Assembly (NCBI RefSeq): GCF_020166495.1
Contig: NZ_JAINZS010000005.1
Location: 434,001 to 498,000, forward strand
DNA length: 64,000 bases
Source: Robertkochia aurantiaca
GTDB taxonomy: Bacteria > Bacteroidota > Bacteroidia > Flavobacteriales > Flavobacteriaceae
Direction of reading: 5' to 3'
A program made the position numbers and the translations under genes. The notes beneath the pieces were generated by a model that made no database searches, was not told the origin of the DNA, and saw nothing but the letters and a program-made list of their open reading frames with translations. Shown here one piece after another: positions 7,953-14,562 of this stretch (positions are counted from its first letter, which is position 1; every line of letters starts with the position of its first letter).

Positions 7953-8234
7953 ATGATTAAGACCTTTTCCGGCAAGGAAACAGAAAAAATCTGGAATGGT
8001 ATTCAGTCCAGAAAATTGCCGGCTGATATTCAGAATGTTGCTCGTAGAAAATTAAGAATGATCAACAATGCTCAAAACATAGATGATCTGCGAATCCCTC
8101 CGGCAAATAGGCTTGAAAAACTATCTGGTGATTTAGAGAACTTTTACAGTATAAGAGTAAATAAACAATGGAGAATTATTTTTAATTGGGAAAACGACAA
8201 CGCCTTTAACGTAGAAATTGTTGATTACCATTAA
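7953..8234 (+). CDS. higB: HigB-type toxin
   Basis: 93 residues, a RelE-superfamily HigB toxin: MIKTFSGKETEKIWNG at the N-terminus, RRKLRMINNAQNIDDLRIPPANRLEKLSG in the middle and YSIRVNKQWRIIFNWE near the end, all typical of HigB (killer protein) ribosome-dependent mRNA interferases. It precedes its antitoxin, the order usual for hig loci. The cassette carries its own promoter, unlike most cassettes here, consistent with a module that must be expressed wherever the cassette sits. Such modules stabilise large cassette arrays in Vibrio; a similar role is inference. Confidence 0.92.
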   Translation: MIKTFSGKETEKIWNGIQSRKLPADIQNVARRKLRMINNAQNIDDLRIPPANRLEKLSGDLENFYSIRVNKQWRIIFNWENDNAFNVEIVDYH

Positions 8235-8244
8235 ATAAGGAAGG

Positions 8245-8544
8245 ATGAGTAAGCTAAAAAACATACACCCAGGGGAAGTTCTCAAAGAAGAATTTCTTGA
8301 TCCTATGGAAATATCTGCCTACAGACTTTCCAAAGAAACCTTTATTCCTCAAACCAGAATAAGTGAAATCATTAAAGGGAAAAGAAGAATAACTGCAGAT
8401 ACTGCCTTAAGGCTAGCCAAATACTTTGGTACTTCTGCCAAATTCTGGCTAGGTCTTCAAGACGATTATGACATTGAAGAAGAAAAAGAATTAAAGCAAA
8501 AAGAGCTTAATAATATTAAACCCATAGAAAATAACGCAGCATAA
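8245..8544 (+). CDS. higA: HigA-type antitoxin
   Basis: 99 residues, XRE-type helix-turn-helix antitoxin: IHPGEVLKEEFLDPMEISAYRLSKETFIPQTRISEIIKGKRRITADTALRLAKYFGTSAKFWLGLQ matches the HigA/VapI family throughout (split over about residues 7-73). It starts 10 bases after higB and should be cotranscribed, neutralise HigB and repress the promoter upstream. The gene ends ..GCA TAA and the stop codon is part of the R'' box GCATAAC of the attC site. Cassette ends match over 10 bases (GTTATGCTGC, GCAGCATAAC). Confidence 0.93.
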   Translation: MSKLKNIHPGEVLKEEFLDPMEISAYRLSKETFIPQTRISEIIKGKRRITADTALRLAKYFGTSAKFWLGLQDDYDIEEEKELKQKELNNIKPIENNAA

Positions 8545-8715
8545 CATCGTGTATAAGCCATTGCTCGGTTCTTACAAGTTTCGAAAATATTCCCTAGATT
8601 AGACAAAACGTAAAAGTTGAGCCTGGCGTTTCAGTGGCTCAAGCTACCAACCGCCAAAGGCCAACACGCAGCTTGACCCACCCACCCGCTACGGCTCATA
8701 CACCAACCGTTAGCA
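8539..8715 (+). repeat. attC-like site 11
   Basis: R'' GCATAAC 8539-8545, R' GTTAGCA 8709-8715, 177 bp, class 1. The R'' overlaps the higA stop codon. Confidence 0.86.
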
Positions 8716-8731
8716 ATAATATCTGAAAATA

Positions 8732-8769
8732 TTGCCTTTGATTCATTTTTGGTGTAAATTTACATCAAA
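8732..8769 (+). promoter_or_regulatory. Promoter and operator of the ParDE cassette
   Basis: TTG at 8732-8734, 20-base spacer, TAAATTTA at 8755-8762. The -7 box is embedded in a 22-base palindrome at 8748-8769 with perfect core TGTAAATTTACA; only one base pair of the whole dyad is mismatched. This is placed ideally for autorepression by the RHH antitoxin. Confidence 0.7.
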
Positions 8770-8779
8770 TACAATTATC

Positions 8780-9019
8780 ATGGCAAGACAAAGCATTTCA
8801 TTTACCGAACCAAATGACGAATGGTTGAAAGCTCAAATTGATAAAAAAGAGTATTCAAGCAAGAGTGAATTGGTTAACGATTTAATTCGTCAGGCTAGAA
8901 AACAACAAATCCGAATTGATTGGATCAATGCCAAATTAGAAAAAGCCGAACAAAGTGGATTTACCTCGGATAGCAAAGAGGATATTCTAAAACAATCAAA
9001 GGCTTTGCTTAATGGCTAA
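8780..9019 (+). CDS. parD: ParD-like ribbon-helix-helix antitoxin
   Basis: 79 residues from ATG 8780; the frame is open upstream, but that region is promoter/operator. MARQSISFTEPNDEWLKAQIDKKEYSSKSELVNDLIRQARKQ is a typical CopG/ParD ribbon-helix-helix N-terminus that binds DNA as a dimer, followed by an acidic tail that would wrap the toxin. The stop overlaps the toxin start by 8 bases. It belongs to the type II antitoxin family often annotated ParD/CC2985. Confidence 0.9.
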   Translation: MARQSISFTEPNDEWLKAQIDKKEYSSKSELVNDLIRQARKQQIRIDWINAKLEKAEQSGFTSDSKEDILKQSKALLNG

Positions 9020-9299
9020 ATTCAAATTGAGTAATGTTGCCAAAGAGGATTTGATTTGTATCCATCAATATGGCGTAAAAAAATTCGGAGTAAACCAGGC
9101 TGACAAATACTTTGACGCACTTTTCGAACATTTTGAATTGATCGCAGAACAACCATTCTCATTTGAATCCGTTAGTTACATCAGGAAAGGATACCGAAGA
9201 TGTGTTTGCGGTGTTGACTCTATTTACTACAAAATAAATGAGGACTATGTGGAAATAATGGCAATAATAGGAAGACAAGATTTAAACCAAATCCTGTAA
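9012..9299 (+). CDS. parE: ParE-like toxin
   Basis: 95 residues, RelE/ParE superfamily: FKLSNVAKEDLICIHQYGVKKFGVNQADKYFDAL at the N-terminus, then FESVSYIRKGYRRCVCGVDSIYYKI and a C-terminal IMAIIGRQDLNQIL. The RxxxxxxDSIYY and IGRQD motifs are those of ParE proteins that poison DNA gyrase. Translationally coupled to the antitoxin. The cassette ends ATGCCTAAC and starts GTTAGCAAT, an approximate match. Confidence 0.9.
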   Translation: MAKFKLSNVAKEDLICIHQYGVKKFGVNQADKYFDALFEHFELIAEQPFSFESVSYIRKGYRRCVCGVDSIYYKINEDYVEIMAIIGRQDLNQIL

Positions 9300-9317
9300 A
9301 AACAAAAAGATACTAAT

Positions 9318-9496
9318 GCCTAACATCTTGTATAAGCCATTGCTTGGTTCTTACAAGTTTCGAAAATATTCCCTAGATTAGACCAAACGAAAAAATTGAG
9401 CCTGGGGTTTTGGTGGCTCGAGCCCGGCCAGAGGTAAAGGCCAACGCCACGGGCCAGGCCAGCTACCCACGCCTGTGCATAGCCTTACCGTTGTAG
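9318..9496 (+). repeat. attC-like site 12 (mixed halves)
   Basis: R'' GCCTAAC 9318-9324, R' GTTGTAG 9490-9496, 179 bp. The left arm is class 1 (TTGTATAAGCCATTGC) while the right arm (GCCTGTGCATAGCCTTACC) belongs to the class of site 6, so the arms pair imperfectly. Confidence 0.8.
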
Positions 9497-9508
9497 CCAA
9501 TTGAGCAA

Positions 9509-10237
9509 ATGAAACTTAATCTATTCAATAAGAAAACTGTTCATCTTTATGATGATCTCAAACCAGGACCTCGAATCGACGCTTTAATGGTTGAGTTTTT
9601 AACTCCCGTTCTTGAACCGAAAGGGTTTAAATACTTGAAGTCAAAAAGAAAGTTCAAGAAAAAAGGAGAGTTCTTTGATTTTCATCTTAGCTGGTTTGGA
9701 AGGAAATATAACGAAGGAAATAGAAGCGTCGAGTTCGATATATTCATTAATTCATTTTCTCCGAAATACCGAAAGTGGGAGACCGAATATTATAAACTTG
9801 AAAAAAATTGGGGAAATGCTATTGACGGAACAAGAGTAGATTATATTGATGGATGGGATAAAGAATTCTACAATTTAGGTTGGTATGATTTAGTAAAATA
9901 TGACAATATCAAACTGATGGAAAAAGTCGTTGAGAATACCAAAAAGGCAGGCTTTAACTTTTTCCAAAACTATACTTCGCTCAATTCGGCAATAGAAAAA
10001 CTAAAAGAGTATCCGATAAAAAACCTTGAACTAATAGTGGACTTCTATATCCTTCAAGAGAAATGGAAAGAAGCCTATGAGTTTTTCGAAAATAATAAGC
10101 AATGGCATGAGGAAGAAGAGAAGTCAGAAGGAAATGTCCCCAGTTCCCAATATTCAATAAATAGGAGACAACCTTTTGAATTAAGAAAAGAAAAATTAAA
10201 GAACTGGCTACAACATCAGGCTATACGCAAGCGCTAA
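9509..10237 (+). CDS. DUF4304-like cytosolic protein, cassette cargo
   Basis: 242 residues, no signal or membrane segment. The first ~110 residues (FLTPVLEPKGFKYLKSKRKFKKKGEFFDFHLSWFGRKYN, VEFDIFINSF) resemble DUF4304-type proteins of unknown role, which have this 'L.P.GFk.k...f.k' opening; assignment is from memory of the pattern. The C-terminal part is helical. The reading frame runs through R'' into the attC site and stops at 10237, so the last nine residues (LQHQAIRKR) are encoded by the recombination site. Ends match exactly (GTTGTAGCCA, TGGCTACAAC). Confidence 0.6.
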   Translation: MKLNLFNKKTVHLYDDLKPGPRIDALMVEFLTPVLEPKGFKYLKSKRKFKKKGEFFDFHLSWFGRKYNEGNRSVEFDIFINSFSPKYRKWETEYYKLEKNWGNAIDGTRVDYIDGWDKEFYNLGWYDLVKYDNIKLMEKVVENTKKAGFNFFQNYTSLNSAIEKLKEYPIKNLELIVDFYILQEKWKEAYEFFENNKQWHEEEEKSEGNVPSSQYSINRRQPFELRKEKLKNWLQHQAIRKR

Positions 10238-10388
10238 AATTCTGAAAAGTTTCAACTATTTCCTCTATATTAACCCCCATAACAAAACCAACGCTATGTG
10301 ACTCGCTGCCCTGGCCCCGGCCAGAGGTAAAGGCCACCACGCAGCTTGATCCCCTCCCCCGCAACGGCTCATACACCGAACGTTAGCA
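10208..10388 (+). repeat. attC-like site 13
   Basis: R'' CTACAAC 10208-10214, R' GTTAGCA 10382-10388, 181 bp. Left arm CAGGCTATACGCAAGCGC (class of site 6), right arm class 1 (GCAACGGCTCATACACC), another site built of unlike halves. It overlaps the 3' end of the upstream gene. Confidence 0.8.
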
Positions 10389-10415
10389 ACAAGCTTTAAA
10401 TCCTCCCTCTTTTTT

Positions 10416-10448
10416 ATTACGTATATTATTATTAATTTTACACGTAAT
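10416..10448 (+). promoter_or_regulatory. Operator-like dyad around the -7 box of the RHH-PIN cassette
   Basis: ATTACGTATA at 10416-10425 and TACACGTAAT at 10439-10448 form an inverted repeat (9 of 10 bases). Between and touching them is TAATTTTA (10433-10440), a fair -7 box. Ending 11 bases before the antitoxin ATG, it is a likely autorepression site. No clear -33 TTG. Confidence 0.55.
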
Positions 10449-10459
10449 ACCTTTTTATC

Positions 10460-10705
10460 ATGGATAAGAAACTAACTTTAAGTCTGGATAAATCAATTAT
10501 TGAAAGAGCTAAATCTTACGCAAAAGAAAATAATATCAGCCTTTCAAAGTTGATTGAATCTTATTTGTCCTCACTAACCAAACCATCTTCAAAAAAAGAA
10601 GAAATCTCTCCTTTAGTTAAAAGCTTAAGCGGTGTCATTAATTTAGACCAAGACTTCGACGAGCAAAATGATTATACCGACTACTTAATCGAGAAATATA
10701 AATGA
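10460..10705 (+). CDS. Antitoxin of a PIN-toxin pair (DUF6364-like, RHH)
   Basis: 81 residues. The start MDKKLTLSLDKSIIERAKSYAKENNISLSKLIESYL is a ribbon-helix-helix module of the DUF6364 type, and the tail (DQDFDEQNDYTDYLIEKYK) is acidic, typical of a toxin-binding segment. It overlaps the downstream PIN gene by the usual ATGA. The dyad just upstream is its probable operator. In Bacteroidota such small proteins regularly pair with PIN-domain ribonucleases. Confidence 0.85.
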   Translation: MDKKLTLSLDKSIIERAKSYAKENNISLSKLIESYLSSLTKPSSKKEEISPLVKSLSGVINLDQDFDEQNDYTDYLIEKYK

Positions 10706-11115
10706 GTCGCATTTCGATAGACACCAATGTTATAATTGACTTATTGGCAAAAAGGGAGCCTTATTACAAAGACGCTGCGACATTATTTACTCTCGCCGAT
10801 GAAAACAAAATCACACTGGCTATTTCTTCTTTAACTTTCGCTAATACGAATTACATTCTTGCTAAACTGACCTCTGTTAAAAAATCACGTGAAATTTTAA
10901 GAAAATTTAAAGTCCTTATTGAGATCCTAAATCTTGATGACAAAATAATTGAACTCGCTTTAAGCGATACGAATTTCAAAGATTTTGAAGATGGTTTGCA
11001 ATATTATTCAGCAATAGAAAACGATATTGAGCTTATCATAACACGTAATAAAAAAGACTTTAAAGGCTCAAAACTTCCTGTTCTGACATCCAAAGAATAC
11101 TTGGCTAAAAAATAA
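10702..11115 (+). CDS. vapC: PIN-domain ribonuclease toxin (VapC-like)
   Basis: 137 residues. PIN acidic residues visible: D7 in SIDTNVIIDLL, E96/D97 in FEDGLQYYSA, and D119 in ITRNKKDF, which together bind the metal for RNA cleavage. Translationally coupled to the upstream antitoxin. The gene is complete, about the family's usual length (130-140). Cassette ends agree only over the seven-base boxes and a few flanking bases (GTTAGCAAC start, CAATGGCTAAC end). Confidence 0.9.
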   Translation: MSRISIDTNVIIDLLAKREPYYKDAATLFTLADENKITLAISSLTFANTNYILAKLTSVKKSREILRKFKVLIEILNLDDKIIELALSDTNFKDFEDGLQYYSAIENDIELIITRNKKDFKGSKLPVLTSKEYLAKK

Positions 11116-11122
11116 TGACAAT

Positions 11123-11319
11123 GGCTAACATCAGCTATAAAGCATTGCTGCATCCTACACCGTTTAGAAAATATTCTTAAATTGAGCGTCTAAGAACTAA
11201 CATGAAGCGTACCGCATTCATTGTTGTTCTGAGCCTTGCCAGAGGTATCCCGAAGGATCGGGAGCCAACGCTCGGCTCGATCCACTCACCCACCACGGGT
11301 CATACACTTACCGTTATGC
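11123..11319 (+). repeat. attC-like site 14 (divergent)
   Basis: R'' GGCTAAC 11123-11129, R' GTTATGC 11313-11319, 197 bp. Left arm CAGCTATAAAGCATTGC, right arm CCACGGGTCATACAC: pairing is weaker than usual. Interior TTTAGAAAATATTCTTAAATTGAGCG replaces the common run; it holds the palindrome CCCGAAGGATCGGG. Site 25 has the same interior. Confidence 0.75.
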
Positions 11320-11339
11320 ACAAGCGAGAAAAAGACACG

Positions 11340-11370
11340 TTTACCAAAAAACATAATATCCTTATCTTTG
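11340..11370 (+). promoter_or_regulatory. Promoter of the fourth toxin-antitoxin cassette
   Basis: TTT at 11340-11342, 20-base spacer, TATCTTTG at 11363-11370 (exact TAnnTTTG), 13 bases before the antitoxin ATG. The -7 box is identical to that of the HigBA cassette. Confidence 0.6.
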
Positions 11371-11383
11371 AATAAAGCCCAAT

Positions 11384-11629
11384 ATGATGGATCTTCAATC
11401 TCGAAAAATAGAATTTATCCAGGAGTTCCTTAAACTTCAAAGTGAAGAAGCAATTTCTAAGTTGGAAAAACTTTTGAAAAAAGAAAGGAACTCAGCTGAA
11501 GAGAATGAAATGTCTCCTATGTCCATCGAAGAGTTCAACAAAAGGATTGACCAGTCTTTAAAAGACTCAAAAGAAGGTCGTGTAAAATCAAGCAAAGACC
11601 TCAAATCTGAAATCGATAAATGGGCTTAG
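11384..11629 (+). CDS. Probable antitoxin of a RelE/ParE pair
   Basis: 81 residues, helical and charged: SRKIEFIQEFLKLQSEEAISKLEKLLKKE, then SIEEFNKRIDQSLKDSKEGRVKSSKDLKSEIDKWA. The motif SIEEFnkRIDqSlkDskeGrv...L is that of small Bacteroidota antitoxins that lie directly before RelE/ParE toxins. It overlaps the toxin frame by 10 bases. The toxin partner carries a nonsense codon (next entry), so this antitoxin may now be an orphan. Ends of the cassette match (GTTATGCAC, GTGCATAAC). Confidence 0.8.
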   Translation: MMDLQSRKIEFIQEFLKLQSEEAISKLEKLLKKERNSAEENEMSPMSIEEFNKRIDQSLKDSKEGRVKSSKDLKSEIDKWA

Positions 11630-11937
11630 AAATTTAATGGACCCCCTTCGCTACAGACGAACTCAAATCTATTTTCGACTATCATAAGGAAAAAGCAGGC
11701 CTTAAGGTTGCCCGGAAAATTGTGAACGGCATTTTCGAAGAGACTACTAAATTAGAAGGTCAACCAGAAATTGGCCCTGAGGAACCTCTACTTAAAGACC
11801 GGATTTTAAACTTCAGATACCTCGTTCACAAGAACTATAATATCATTTACAGAATTGATTTATCGAGAAATAGAATTGAAATAAATGATGTCTTCGATAC
11901 CCGTCAAAATCCTGAAAAAATGAAAAGAGAAAAGTAA
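11620..11937 (+). pseudogene. RelE/ParE toxin interrupted by a stop at codon 6
   Basis: Reading from ATG 11620, which overlaps the antitoxin stop as normal for such pairs, gives MGLEI-stop-WTPFATDELKSIFDYHKEKAGLKVA..., where TAA at 11635-11637 stands in place of an expected AAA (the family motif is I-K/E-W-T-P-x-A). After that the frame is intact to 11937 and carries the rest of a RelE/ParE toxin (FRYLVHKNYNIIYRID, INDVFDTRQNPEKM). Re-initiation at GTG 11722 would lose the first 34 residues. A single substitution seems to have inactivated the toxin. Confidence 0.82.
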
Positions 11938-11945
11938 AAGCCCGT

Positions 11946-12115
11946 GCATAACAACATGTATAAGACATTGCTTCTCTCCTAGAACTATCGAAAATATTCA
12001 TTAGATTAGACTAAACGTAAAAGTTGAGCCTTGCGTTCCAGTGACTCAAGCTTTCAGCCGTCAAGGCCCCTGCCTGCCGGCAAGTAGACAGGGTCTCATA
12101 CACCAACCGTTAGCA
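11946..12115 (+). repeat. attC-like site 15 with inserted palindrome
   Basis: R'' GCATAAC 11946-11952, R' GTTAGCA 12109-12115, 170 bp. The right arm is replaced in part by a CCTGCCTGCCGGCAAG-type palindrome at 12069-12092, leaving GGTCTCATACACCAACC as the L' arm. Confidence 0.78.
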
Positions 12116-12126
12116 CAAATTTGAAA

Positions 12127-12630
12127 ATGAATACGAAAATCAATTCTTTTAAAAACTTCATTGAAGTCATATGTGACAAAATTAAAGGCGTGAAATACGG
12201 CAAAAAAACTATTGTGGATTTGGAATTGAACAATGAAACGACTTTCAACAGATTGAAAACTATCGTTTCCGAACTTGATAATCGTTGTGTTTTGAAATTT
12301 TATGATGCTTATTTTGGATTACAGCCTAATCAATTACCTGTAACTCTTGGGGATTCAGGAGCATTTACAGAAGTTCGTAAAGACAAAACTGAATTTAAAG
12401 CGAGACTGGGCAATCACGGAGGGTATAAATTTAATGGAAGATGGATAATATTATCGGAACAAGAATTAATTGAACGAATTTATAAAAGTCGAATGTTTAA
12501 CTCTGAAAAAATGACACTGGAATCTCGATTAATCCGAAAACAATGGCGAAAAGTAGAAAACGGAAAAGCACTATATGAATTTCACCATGACATTACTGAT
12601 AAACAAAACTTGGACTCACATCGGCTATAG
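12127..12630 (+). CDS. Hypothetical cassette protein, 167 residues
   Basis: ATG 12127 preferred (TTG 12121 is in frame). A soluble protein, basic, with KFYDAYFGLQPNQLPVTLGDSGAFTEVRKDKTEFKARLGNHGGYKFNGRWIILSEQELIERIY in the middle; no family recognised and no catalytic signature. The frame passes through the degenerate R'' into the left arm of the next site and stops at TAG 12628-12630, so the tail (DSHRL) is encoded by attC sequence. The R'' of this cassette is mutated, so it may no longer be mobile. Confidence 0.6.
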   Translation: MNTKINSFKNFIEVICDKIKGVKYGKKTIVDLELNNETTFNRLKTIVSELDNRCVLKFYDAYFGLQPNQLPVTLGDSGAFTEVRKDKTEFKARLGNHGGYKFNGRWIILSEQELIERIYKSRMFNSEKMTLESRLIRKQWRKVENGKALYEFHHDITDKQNLDSHRL

Positions 12631-12751
12631 CTCATGCCTAGTGCAATACTTCTAAAAAAGAAAAAGAAATCATGAACTCAACCAGTTTATTAGTTTCCAT
12701 CGGACGCATCAATCAACCCGCCGGCAACGGGCCATAGCCCAACCGTAAGCA
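12613..12751 (+). repeat. attC-like site 16, both boxes mutated
   Basis: 139 bp of the short class (arms CGGCTATAGCTCATGCC and GGCAACGGGCCATAGCC). R'' reads GACTCAC (12613-12619) instead of ending AAC, and R' reads GTAAGCA (12745-12751) instead of GTTAGCA. Probably inactive. Confidence 0.72.
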
Positions 12752-12762
12752 ATAAAAACAGA

Positions 12763-12939
12763 ATGCAAATGAAAAATCTATTAACCTTTTACATCTTTAT
12801 TTTAGCACCGCTGGGAATTTTATTATGGTTGTATAAATTCGACTTGATTAATGGAGATTTATTTGTTGGACTTTTAGTTTTTTACTCATTAATCTACCGC
12901 ACTTATACTGACGGAAAAAGACTTGCTGATAAAAAATAA
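12763..12939 (+). CDS. Small two-helix membrane protein (58 residues)
   Basis: ATG 12763 to TAA 12939, 58 residues. Two hydrophobic segments: LLTFYIFILAPLGILLWLY (about 5-23) and LFVGLLVFYSLIYRTY (about 33-48), ending in a short basic tail (DGKRLADKK). It is the only frame in this cassette and starts 11 bases after R', as do other cargo genes, which supports it as real. No family recognised. About 100 bases of non-coding sequence follow before the next site. Confidence 0.55.
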   Translation: MQMKNLLTFYIFILAPLGILLWLYKFDLINGDLFVGLLVFYSLIYRTYTDGKRLADKK

Positions 12940-13039
12940 TTTCCAAAAAAGATATTTGGAAAATGATAATTCCGGGAAATCGATTAGAGCATTTTTTAGA
13001 ATTATATCTGAAATAAACTTAACTGAATAAAAAAACGTG

Positions 13040-13256
13040 CTACAACACTGACCATACCCACCTGCCTGCCGGCATGCAGGAGGGCTACATCCCTGTAAGA
13101 ATCAGACTATTTTCTTATATTGAACTCCTATAACAAAAATGAAGCGTCAAGTTTTCAATGTAGCTCTGAGCCCCGGCTCCCGAAGCGTCGGGATAAAGGC
13201 CAACGCCACGGACTCAGAACAAGCTTCCATAAACCTTCATAGCTAGACCATCACCT
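13040..13256 (+). repeat. attC-like site 17, long, R' degenerate
   Basis: R'' CTACAAC 13040-13046; the R' position reads ATCACCT (13250-13256). About 217 bp because of palindromes in the interior: CCTGCCTGCCGGCATGCAGG at 13061-13080 and a CCCGAAGCGTCGGG element near 13180. Fills the 350-base gap before the MutS-like gene. Confidence 0.7.
13061..13080. repeat. CCTGCC/GGCAGG palindrome inside an attC-like site
   Basis: CCTGCCTGCCGGCATGCAGG, a near-perfect palindrome inserted just after the left arm of site 17. Related copies lie in sites 15, 18, 19, 23 and 24. Confidence 0.7.
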
Positions 13257-13289
13257 GTAATCTTGAAAAACACAAGCCTGAATAAGACA

Positions 13290-14552
13290 ATGAATAATCT
13301 GAATGACCTAAATATTGATCAAGAAATTTTGCCTTTATTCGATTATTCCTTGAATATATTCACAAAAAATAAAATTCTTGAGATTCTTAAAAACCCATTA
13401 AAGTCAACAGAAGAAATATCTGAACGTCAAAATATATTAAAAGGCTACTCCCTTAATAGTAAAATATTAAATGACTATTCTTACACGGTTTTATATCTAA
13501 ACGAAGTCTACTATTTCCTGAATGATGGAAAAATAGATGACTTATCTCAAAACCGACTTAAATACAAATTGTTTGGATCCAAACAAGAAAAAGCAAGATA
13601 TATAAGTAAGTTCAATCAATTGATTCTGTTTTTCCATCGATTGGAGTCCAGGTATTTCACCAGGCTAAAATTAGCGTCTTTCCCAAAGGAGTATGCTTCA
13701 AATATTAGAAGAATAATACAGTTCTTTTCAAAATTCAACCTTCATAAATATGAAGGCTTAATCCGAGAAAAAAGATTAAAGAATAACCACATAATTGAGC
13801 TGACTCAAATAATCAATTCGTTAAGACAAAAGAAATTATTGAAACCTTTTTGGGAAGATTTTTTTCTATTCGAGGCTTACCTATCAATTAGTTCCGGAAT
13901 AACTAAGCATAATTTTTCCTATCCGACCTTTACTGAAGGTCATATTAAGCTTCATAATTTTTATCATCCATTACTAGAAAATCCGGTCAAAAACAATCTT
14001 GAAACCAGTAGTAACGTAATCGTATTAAATGGTCCGAATATGTCCGGAAAATCAACCTGCCTTAAGGCTATTAGCCTTTGTATTTATTTTGGTCATTTAG
14101 GGGTTGGTATACCTGCATCCGAAGCAGAAATTCCTTTTTGCGATTATTTTTCCATAGAAATAAACAGAAGAGATGATATTTTAAATGGTTATAGCCACTT
14201 CATGACTGAAATTCTGAATCTAAAAAACGTAGCTGTACAAGCAACAAATGGAAGAAAATGCTTTGCAGTTTTTGATGAGCTATTTAGCGGGACTAATGTA
14301 GAGGATGGCTTAGAAATTTGTAAGACAACAATAAATGGATTGAGTAAATTCGTTAATTCATACTTCTTTATTTCTACTCACATTCAAGACCTGAAACATT
14401 TTTCAAACGGTCAAATAGAAAACTATTATATCGATTGTGAATTGACTGAAAATAAGCCAACTTTTAAATATCAACTTAAAAAAGGATGGTCGGAGATAAA
14501 AGTTGGTCGAATTTTATTTGAAAAAGAAGGATTGAATAAACTGTTGAATTAA
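13290..14552 (+). CDS. Short MutS-like ATPase, cassette cargo
   Basis: 420 residues from ATG 13290 (TTG 13263 is in frame). The C-terminal part is a MutS-family ABC-type ATPase: Walker A GPNMSGKST at 248-256, the PASEAEIPFCDYFS strand typical after the P-loop, FMTEILNLKNV as the signature helix, Walker B CFAVFDELFSGTN with D329/E330, and FFISTHIQDL. The N-terminal ~240 residues are helical and match only the core/lever region; the mismatch-reading domain and the Smr nuclease are absent. Similar short MutS paralogues occur across Bacteroidota without a clear role in mismatch repair. Carriage on a cassette is unusual. Its flanking boxes are degenerate (ATCACCT, AGGTAAA) yet still match each other. 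Confidence 0.82.
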   Translation: MNNLNDLNIDQEILPLFDYSLNIFTKNKILEILKNPLKSTEEISERQNILKGYSLNSKILNDYSYTVLYLNEVYYFLNDGKIDDLSQNRLKYKLFGSKQEKARYISKFNQLILFFHRLESRYFTRLKLASFPKEYASNIRRIIQFFSKFNLHKYEGLIREKRLKNNHIIELTQIINSLRQKKLLKPFWEDFFLFEAYLSISSGITKHNFSYPTFTEGHIKLHNFYHPLLENPVKNNLETSSNVIVLNGPNMSGKSTCLKAISLCIYFGHLGVGIPASEAEIPFCDYFSIEINRRDDILNGYSHFMTEILNLKNVAVQATNGRKCFAVFDELFSGTNVEDGLEICKTTINGLSKFVNSYFFISTHIQDLKHFSNGQIENYYIDCELTENKPTFKYQLKKGWSEIKVGRILFEKEGLNKLLN

Positions 14553-14562
14553 AAAAGTCAGC

